A DNA stretch of 11,869 bases from Comamonadaceae bacterium UBA2334 (GTDB lineage Bacteria > Pseudomonadota > Gammaproteobacteria > Burkholderiales > Burkholderiaceae_C). Position numbers and translations under genes: made by a program. The DNA lies in assembly GCA_002344885.1 (NCBI GenBank), contig DDUQ01000091.1:92918-104786 (forward strand), in the 5' to 3' direction. The notes under the pieces were generated by a model. The model was not told the origin of the DNA, searched no databases, and saw only the letters and a list, made by a program, of their open reading frames with translations. Below are positions 6,521-11,869 of the stretch, in pieces; within the stretch, counting starts at the first letter, position 1; each line of letters starts with the position of its first letter.

Positions 6521-7428
6521 CCACAACCGACACCCGGCACAGCTTGCACCTGGACCAGCGCCAACGCGACATGCTGGCGGCGATGGGCATCACGCTCTGG
6601 TGGCCAGAAGCGCAGGCTGAGGCCAGACCGGCCCCCGGCGCAAACGCACCTGCAGCCACGCAACCACCCGTCACCCCATCAGCCAGTACGTCTGCCGCAG
6701 GCTCACACGGACAACCCACAGCACGGAAATCTGAAAAATACATAGCTGAAAATGCCCTATCAATAAGCGATGGAGCCACTTTTCATTCAGAACCCAGCCC
6801 ATCATCACCGCCCACCGAGGTTCCTGCAACTCCTGCGGACTGGTCGGCGCTGACACAGGCCATTCAGAACTGCACCGCCTGCGGGCTGTGCCAAAGCCGA
6901 AAACAAGGCATCGTGGGCATGGGCCATGCCAAACCCCGGTGGCTGATGGTGGGGGAGGCCCCCGACGAACAGGCCGACAAATCCGGACAGCCCTTTGTCG
7001 GCCCCGAGGGCCAGTTGCTGGATGCGATGCTGGCCGCGATGGGCCTTGACCGCGAAGCCAATGTGTACCTGACGCACGCCATCAAGTGCCGCCCGCCGCA
7101 CAACCGCAACCCCGATGCCAGCGAACTGGCCCGATGCACACCGTTCCTGCACCAGCAGATCGCGCTGCTGCAACCTGACATCATCGTCGCAATGGGTCGC
7201 ATGGCGGCACAAGCCGTGCTGGCGGGCGAGGCGGACGTCCCGCAGGGCAACGCCCCCCTGGGCAAACTGCGGGGGCGCATCCACCAGGCGCACGGCAAGC
7301 CAGTGGTGGTCACCTACCACCCTGATTACCTGCTGCGCACCCCTGCCAAGAAAGCCGAAGCGTGGTACGACCTGTGCCTGGCGATGGCGCAAATCGGGTA
7401 CAACCCGCTGCAACCCGCACGAATCTGA
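6517..7428 (+). CDS. Uracil-DNA glycosylase, family 4/5-like (Fe-S, SPO1 polymerase-related)
   Basis: A 303-residue glycosylase that removes uracil from DNA at the start of base excision repair. The catalytic domain spans about 108-300. CTAC (119-122) and Cys191 in KCRPP plus Cys207 in ARCTPFL are the expected four ligands of the 4Fe-4S cluster. GEAPDEQADKSGQPFVG (146-162) is motif 1, where the family usually has GEAPG; here Asp150 replaces the Gly. HPDYLLR (268-274) is motif 2. Residues 1-30 form a short separate segment with LWWPEAQ, joined by a Pro/Ala/Ser-rich disordered linker (about 31-107), a layout often seen in burkholderial homologues. The linker includes residues encoded by an AT-rich repeat-like insert at 6731-6790. 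The start ATG overlaps the rimI stop by four bases. The choice between family 4 and family 5 is not settled by eye. Confidence 0.88.
   Translation: MTTTDTRHSLHLDQRQRDMLAAMGITLWWPEAQAEARPAPGANAPAATQPPVTPSASTSAAGSHGQPTARKSEKYIAENALSISDGATFHSEPSPSSPPTEVPATPADWSALTQAIQNCTACGLCQSRKQGIVGMGHAKPRWLMVGEAPDEQADKSGQPFVGPEGQLLDAMLAAMGLDREANVYLTHAIKCRPPHNRNPDASELARCTPFLHQQIALLQPDIIVAMGRMAAQAVLAGEADVPQGNAPLGKLRGRIHQAHGKPVVVTYHPDYLLRTPAKKAEAWYDLCLAMAQIGYNPLQPARI
6731..6790. repeat. AT-rich fragment resembling a Comamonadaceae interspersed repeat, inside the glycosylase gene
   Basis: Within the disordered linker of the glycosylase, about 60 bp have clearly lower GC than their surroundings. Features are a run of A, then ACATAGCTG, then CAATAAGCGATGGAGCCACTTTTCATT, bounded by CTGAA and TTCAG. 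The order 'ATAGCTG ... AATAAGCG ... GGAGCCA ... TTTTCATT' matches a short repeat that I recall as abundant between genes in Comamonadaceae. It is 60 bp long, a multiple of three, so the frame is kept. Identification rests on memory of the repeat consensus and is not confirmed. Confidence 0.45.
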
Positions 7429-7461
7429 TCAAGATTCACCGGACTCGGTGCCTGATCGGGC

Positions 7462-7489
7462 TTGCGTCGCGCACCAAAAGCGCTAAAGT
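7462..7489 (+). promoter_or_regulatory. Weak candidate promoter for the exoprotein gene
   Basis: TTGCGT (7462-7467) and TAAAGT (7484-7489) are separated by 16 bp in the 108-bp gap between the glycosylase stop and the exoprotein start. Each matches consensus only partly (three and four of six). A 6-bp stem at 7493-7498 with 7507-7512 would lie in the leader. No other pair in the gap looks better. Confidence 0.25.
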
Positions 7490-7524
7490 CAATGGCTGAT
7501 GGTTCGCAGCCAATTTGTCATGCC

Positions 7525-7531
7525 AAGGGAG
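7525..7531 (+). promoter_or_regulatory. Strong ribosome binding site for the exoprotein
   Basis: AAGGGAG sits five bases before the ATG at 7537. It decides this start over later in-frame ATGs, which have no such site, and gives an N-terminal region long enough for a signal peptide. Confidence 0.75.
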
Positions 7532-7536
7532 TCCAC

Positions 7537-10500
7537 ATGACCCGCAAAGCCCCACGCCTACCCCTGATGCAACCGCCTGTACCAAGGTATGCACCGCCAG
7601 CCGCGTCCCCCGCTGGCCAGGGGTTTCAGCCCCGCTTGCTGGCCTGGGCAATGGCCGCCGCCTTCATGGCGCTGCACCAACCCGCCACGGCACAACCCGC
7701 CGGTGCGCAGGTCGTAGCCGGCCAGGCGCACATTCAACAGCAAGGCAACAACCTGCTGGTCACCACGCAAAACGCACCGGGCAAGCAGCACTCCACCATC
7801 AACTGGCAGAGCTTCAACGTCCCAGCGGGCAGCACCACCTACTTCCAGCAGCCAGGTCCGAGTAGCACCAGTATCAACCGGGTGACCGCCCCCAACCCCT
7901 CAGCCATCATGGGCAACCTGGGCTCCAACGGGCATCTGGTACTCGTCAATCCGGCGGGTATTGCTGTAGGGGCGGGTGCGGTGGTGGACACCGCCCGGTT
8001 TACTGCGGCAGCCATGCAAATGACCGATGCCGATGCCATTGCCGGACGGCTGCGGTTCGAAGGGGGGGCTGCCGTTGAAGCACTGGGCCGGGTGCTGGCC
8101 CGCACCGGTGACGTGGTGCTGCTGGCACCCAACGTGACGGTACAACCCGGCGCACTCATCCAAGCCCCCAACGGCACCGTCATGTTGGCAGCAGGGCAAA
8201 AAGTGGAACTGGTGTCACCGGGCATGGAAGGGTTGCGGTTCGAGGTCCAGGCCCCGGCTGACCAGGCGCTGAACCTGGGCACCCTGCAAGGCAACGCCGT
8301 CGGCATGTTTGCGGGCAGCCTGCGTCACAGCGGTCAGATCGACGTGATGGCTGTGCAGGATGAAGGTGGCCGCGTACGACTCGTGGCCAAAGACTCCGCG
8401 ACCATCGACGGCCAAGCCACTGCGCGTCGTCTGGAGAGGCTCGGCGGCCTGTTCCACGCCACCGGGCAAACCGTCACCGTCGAGGGAAACACCCGCATCG
8501 ACGCCAGCGGTGCCGCAGGAGGCGGTGAAATTCTGATTGGTGGCGGCTGGCAGGGCCAGGACACCCGACTGGCCAACGCACAAACCACCACGGTGACACG
8601 CGGAGCCGTGCTGGATGCCTCTGCCACCGACAACGGGCGTGGCGGTACGGTCGTGGCCTGGGCGGATGGACACACTCGATTCCAAGGTCAGGTGCGGGCA
8701 CGTGGCGGTGAGCAAGGCGGTGACGGCGGAAGGGTGGAAACCTCGGGAAAGCAAACGCTTGATGCGCGCGGCGCGCGCGTGGACACCCGTGCGCCGCTAG
8801 GGCGCACGGGTGATTGGCTGCTGGATCCGGCCATTATGACAATCGTAGGCGGGAGCGCCCCTCCTCCACCAGCGTCACCCTCCTCTGTTTATGAGACCGA
8901 CTTGGAATCCGCAACAGCTAACGTTACGGTCAGCGCAACGGACTCCATCCAGGTGCTGGGCACATTTGGTGGAAACGCCGTCACCCTACCCAGCAACATC
9001 AGCCTCACACTGGAGACCACAGGCACCAGCGGTGGGGGCACCAGCATTGACTTGATGACATCCGGTCAACCCATCAGTTTCAACACATCTGGATCTGCAA
9101 ACCTGACCATCAGCGCCGCCTCTGGCAACATCAAAGTCAATGACTCGACAACGCTCTCAAGCACATTGGCTGGCGGATCGGGCGGCGTTAACATCACCGC
9201 GAGCAACGGCGGCATTGACATCCAAAGAACCACCGTCACATCAGCAGGCGCTGTCACGGTTTCTGGTGGAAGCACCAATCCGGCAACAGGCATCGGCGTG
9301 CGCCTGGTGGAAGCCTCTCTGACCGGCACCGGTGCCGTTTCCATCACGGGGAAAAGCAACGCCAATCGTGGTGTATCCGTTGGGGGTACCAATACATTCA
9401 ACGGATCCAGCGTGACCATTGACGGCACGTTCCAACCCTTGAGTGCAGGCAGTTCGTATGGCGTCGACCTTCAGGGTGCCACCCTGAACGGCACGGGGAA
9501 TTTGACCATCACGGGCAACTCAAGCGATGGCTCTGGCGTAAGACTGGACTCTGCATCGGTCATACGCTCCACGGGCAATATCACGGTAAATGCCCCAACT
9601 GGTGGCACCTACGTGTCGGCCTCATCAATTCAGGCCACAGCCGGCACCCTGTCTATCAGTGGCACAGCCACTTCCAATCATGGCGTACACCTTGCCAACG
9701 CAAACACGCTGAGTGGCAGTTCAGTCACGGTCACAGGCACATCCAGCAGCACCAGCAGTGACGGCGTTTTCGTCGGCGGGGGCACCACCAATAGCCTGAC
9801 AGGCACAGGCAGTCTCACCATTACGGGGACGCAATCCAGTACGACAAAGCACGGCGTTCATGTCAATCAAGCGAGTGTTTCGCGCTCCGATGCCATCACC
9901 ATCTCCGGCACGGCCAGCACCAGCAGTGATCCAGGCGTGGTCATTGCAAGCAGTGGCAGCATATCCGGATCTGTGTCCGCTGGATCGGCAGCGCTCAGCA
10001 TCACGGGCAGCAGCGGCAGTGGTGCAGGCGTCAAACTGGCCAGTCCGGCACCTGCACCCGCCGCATCGGTCAGCGGCGGAGCCGTCACCATCCAAGGTAC
10101 GACCAACACCGGCACTGCAGGGGTGCTGCTGACACGAGGTCAGGTCTCCGGCAGCGGGACAGTGCTGATCGATGCGAGCACCGGCAAAGAATTGAATCTC
10201 GACAGTGGATCGAGCATCACAAAAACCAACACAGGTGATGTCAGTCTGGTGGCCGACCGGATCGTGCTGGATGGCACAGTCACCGCTTCTGCCAGCGGTG
10301 CCAGGGTGATCCTGAGACCCCTGACAAGCAGCCGCGCCGTTCATCTCGGCGTAGCAGATACTTCAACCGAATTGGGAATCAGCGATGCGGAGATCGATCG
10401 CATCACCACGCCCACCATCGTGGTGGGACAAGGCACACACACGGGCGGCATCGTCGTCGGGGGGGCTGTTTCGCCAGCCAATGCGACTAGCCTCAGTCTG

Positions 10501-11869
10501 ATCTCCAACGCGGCCATCACCCAGCCCAATGCAACCAACACCATCACGGTCAACAACCTGAACGTGGACGGTGCATCTGTCACACTGAATACGGTGGGGG
10601 GAGCACACACGGTCAGTCGCCTGTCGGGTCACTCACGCAGCGGAAATTTCAATTTCAGGAGCACAGGCGCACTGGAGATTGGCACCGTAGACGGCCAGCA
10701 AGGCATCGACGCACACAGCGGCAACGTCACACTGAACGCCGGTGGTGCCATCACCCAGACGCAACTGGTGAAAAACACCCAGCAATGGTCTTCGACCAGT
10801 GATGGCGGTTTGACGCTGTCCCAGACCGGCAACCAGATCAGCGAAGTGTTGAGCGCCGACAACCGCAGCTCAGGCAACATCAGCCTGACGACCGAAGGGG
10901 CCACCACCTACACCCAAGTGACGAATGCTGGTGGCGGCAACGTGATCTTGCAGACCGGCTCCGGCTTGGCCGACCTGGTTTCAGTCAACAGTGGTACAGG
11001 GCGCATCCAGGCCACTTCTGGCGGCGCGGCTCGCGTCGGCAACGTGCAGAGCACATCGACAACAACGGGTGACACCGCCTCGCTGGCATCGGTGGCGGTG
11101 ACGGCAGCCGGCAACATCACGCAGGCGGCAGCACCCGCACCGGGAATTCAAACGGGCGGCTCGGTGTTTCTGCAATCCACTGCCAGCGGTGCCATCGGCA
11201 CCACCACCGATCCGATCAAGATCAACACGTCCACGACCACTGGTCTGATAACCATCGATGCGGCCGGCGCAGTGGCCATGTCATCCACCCAGGCTGGCAC
11301 GACACGTGTGGGGGGCATCACATCACCCGGCAACATCACGCTCACCGGGCCTGGCGGCACATCCACGCTCGACATCCGGGGTTCTGTGACCAGCACGGGC
11401 GGCAACCTGAGCACGTCGGACTTTGCCACCACACGATTGGGCGATGATGCCGCGGATGTTTTTGCCGCAAACGCCATCACCATCAGCGGCTCGGGTACAT
11501 CCTCCAGCGAGCTGCACGGCACCCTGCGCCCCGGCCGATCCGGCAACATCGGCACCGCCACCTTCAACAACAACGTGACGTTCAAAAGCGGATCGATACT
11601 TGAATTTGACCTGAATAGCAGCTCGACCGATACCGTGACCGTTGCTGCACCCGCCAGCGCCACGTTCGAGTCTGGTGTCACCCTGCGAACCAACGTGGTC
11701 AGCACCCAACCTGGCGCAGGCAACTACACCCTGGTCAGTGGCACCACAACGGGTACCGTTCCCACATTGACCACTGGCAACCTGACGGGACCCACTGGCT
11801 CGCCCGCCCCAACGCTGGCCTTTGGCTCAATCATCCTGACCGTCTCTGCCGCACCACCACCACCACCAC
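7537..11869 (+). CDS. Two-partner-secretion exoprotein (TpsA, filamentous haemagglutinin-like), 3' end beyond window
   Basis: The frame is open for 1,444 codons without a stop up to the window edge, so this is the 5' part of a larger gene. Residues 1-52 form a long signal peptide with a Pro-rich n-region, a hydrophobic core near 33-46 and a probable cut after ATA52. Residues about 53-330 are the TPS secretion domain, with INRV (113-116), NPSAIMGNL (120-128) and NPAGI (138-142), the last a variant of the NPNGI motif. GDWLLDP (425-431) and a PPPP linker (442-445) mark the end of this part. A beta-helix stalk follows, with about 12 degenerate repeats at roughly residues 569-885. Residues about 1340-1430 resemble autotransporter-associated repeats. 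The translated part has no cysteine and is rich in Ser, Thr, Gly and Asn, as usual for secreted adhesins. A TpsB transporter is needed for export but is not in this window. Whether it is an adhesin or carries a toxic tip depends on the missing C-terminus. Confidence 0.9.
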   Translation, partial: MTRKAPRLPLMQPPVPRYAPPAASPAGQGFQPRLLAWAMAAAFMALHQPATAQPAGAQVVAGQAHIQQQGNNLLVTTQNAPGKQHSTINWQSFNVPAGSTTYFQQPGPSSTSINRVTAPNPSAIMGNLGSNGHLVLVNPAGIAVGAGAVVDTARFTAAAMQMTDADAIAGRLRFEGGAAVEALGRVLARTGDVVLLAPNVTVQPGALIQAPNGTVMLAAGQKVELVSPGMEGLRFEVQAPADQALNLGTLQGNAVGMFAGSLRHSGQIDVMAVQDEGGRVRLVAKDSATIDGQATARRLERLGGLFHATGQTVTVEGNTRIDASGAAGGGEILIGGGWQGQDTRLANAQTTTVTRGAVLDASATDNGRGGTVVAWADGHTRFQGQVRARGGEQGGDGGRVETSGKQTLDARGARVDTRAPLGRTGDWLLDPAIMTIVGGSAPPPPASPSSVYETDLESATANVTVSATDSIQVLGTFGGNAVTLPSNISLTLETTGTSGGGTSIDLMTSGQPISFNTSGSANLTISAASGNIKVNDSTTLSSTLAGGSGGVNITASNGGIDIQRTTVTSAGAVTVSGGSTNPATGIGVRLVEASLTGTGAVSITGKSNANRGVSVGGTNTFNGSSVTIDGTFQPLSAGSSYGVDLQGATLNGTGNLTITGNSSDGSGVRLDSASVIRSTGNITVNAPTGGTYVSASSIQATAGTLSISGTATSNHGVHLANANTLSGSSVTVTGTSSSTSSDGVFVGGGTTNSLTGTGSLTITGTQSSTTKHGVHVNQASVSRSDAITISGTASTSSDPGVVIASSGSISGSVSAGSAALSITGSSGSGAGVKLASPAPAPAASVSGGAVTIQGTTNTGTAGVLLTRGQVSGSGTVLIDASTGKELNLDSGSSITKTNTGDVSLVADRIVLDGTVTASASGARVILRPLTSSRAVHLGVADTSTELGISDAEIDRITTPTIVVGQGTHTGGIVVGGAVSPANATSLSLISNAAITQPNATNTITVNNLNVDGASVTLNTVGGAHTVSRLSGHSRSGNFNFRSTGALEIGTVDGQQGIDAHSGNVTLNAGGAITQTQLVKNTQQWSSTSDGGLTLSQTGNQISEVLSADNRSSGNISLTTEGATTYTQVTNAGGGNVILQTGSGLADLVSVNSGTGRIQATSGGAARVGNVQSTSTTTGDTASLASVAVTAAGNITQAAAPAPGIQTGGSVFLQSTASGAIGTTTDPIKINTSTTTGLITIDAAGAVAMSSTQAGTTRVGGITSPGNITLTGPGGTSTLDIRGSVTSTGGNLSTSDFATTRLGDDAADVFAANAITISGSGTSSSELHGTLRPGRSGNIGTATFNNNVTFKSGSILEFDLNSSSTDTVTVAAPASATFESGVTLRTNVVSTQPGAGNYTLVSGTTTGTVPTLTTGNLTGPTGSPAPTLAFGSIILTVSAAPPPPP
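8784..8812. repeat. Perfect 12-bp inverted repeat inside the exoprotein gene
   Basis: CACCCGTGCGCC (8784-8795) and GGCGCACGGGTG (8801-8812) are exact reverse complements around the loop GCTAG. The stem is GC-rich and has no mismatch. It codes for TRAPLGRTG, just before the WLLDP motif at the boundary between the secretion domain and the stalk. No T run follows, so it is not a standard terminator. Confidence 0.95.
9241..10190 (+). repeat. About 12 degenerate beta-helix repeats in the exoprotein stalk
   Basis: Units of about 23-33 residues each start with a strand of the form G-x-L/V-T/S-I-T/S-G, followed by a Ser/Thr/Asn stretch, then G-V-x-L/V, then a turn ending in GTG or SGS. Examples begin at GAVSITGKS, GNLTITGNS, GTLSISGTA, GSLTITGTQ, DAITISGTA and AALSITGSS. 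DNA similarity persists in parts, for instance GGCAC followed by (A/T)CCATCACGGG. The pattern fits rungs of a right-handed parallel beta-helix that grew by internal duplication. Confidence 0.75.

Noticed and set aside
7421..7437. Small hairpin GAATCT/AGATTC over the glycosylase stop codon as a terminator
   Set aside because: The stem is only six AT-rich pairs and no T run follows, so it is too weak to call a terminator.
9324..9337. 14-bp perfect palindrome CGGCACCGGTGCCG in the exoprotein gene
   Set aside because: It falls in a Gly-Thr-Gly codon stretch shared in part by other repeat units and has no spacing or context of an operator; coding constraint explains it.
9721..10344. Minus-strand open frames within the exoprotein region (also 11148-11723, 8215-8754)
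   Set aside because: The plus-strand frame is continuous for 1,444 codons with domain signatures; the antisense frames have low-complexity composition mirroring its repeats.

Overview
The window looks like chromosomal DNA from a betaproteobacterium, most likely Burkholderiales and probably Comamonadaceae. The grounds are high GC, a classical neisserial/burkholderial-type porin, the gene order tsaB-rimI-uracil-DNA glycosylase with ATGA overlaps, and a fragment resembling an interspersed repeat I associate with Comamonadaceae. The family assignment is inference; no rRNA or tRNA marker is present.

Layout from left to right. Positions 1-296 hold no convincing gene. They contain a repeat-like edge sequence with hairpins, an A/T-flanked intrinsic-terminator-like hairpin, a candidate promoter, and a perfect 14-bp palindrome (AGAACGATCGTTCT) just downstream of the predicted start site, which looks like a repressor operator. 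Next is a plus-strand pair: a lipoprotein alpha/beta hydrolase of secretory-lipase type (297-1721) and, 45 bp later, an outer-membrane porin (1767-2975). Together they could release and import an ester-derived nutrient. A hairpin at 2991-3017 separates them from a convergent minus-strand pair: dacB (PBP4 D-Ala-D-Ala carboxypeptidase/endopeptidase, 3381-4877), followed by a SemiSWEET sugar transporter (3056-3352).

The dacB/tsaB intergenic region carries the most striking small structure: 16 perfect head-to-tail copies of the heptamer GCTACCT (4903-5014), ending 25 bp before the dacB start codon. To its right lies a compact plus-strand operon, tsaB (5082-5975), rimI (5972-6520) and a family 4/5-like uracil-DNA glycosylase (6517-7428). 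Its genes serve tRNA t6A modification, ribosomal protein S18 N-acetylation and uracil repair, and each junction is a 4-nt overlap. The glycosylase has a long disordered linker in which an AT-rich repeat-like fragment is translated in frame.

The last third, 7537-11869, is one uninterrupted plus-strand frame of 1,444 codons with no stop before the window edge. It is the 5' part of a very large two-partner-secretion (FHA-like) exoprotein. It has a signal peptide, a TPS secretion domain, a WLLDP motif, a proline linker, about 12 degenerate beta-helix repeats, further Ser/Thr/Gly-rich stalk, and a proline run at the cut edge. Its TpsB transporter partner is not in the window. I saw no CRISPR array, complete insertion sequence, rRNA or tRNA.
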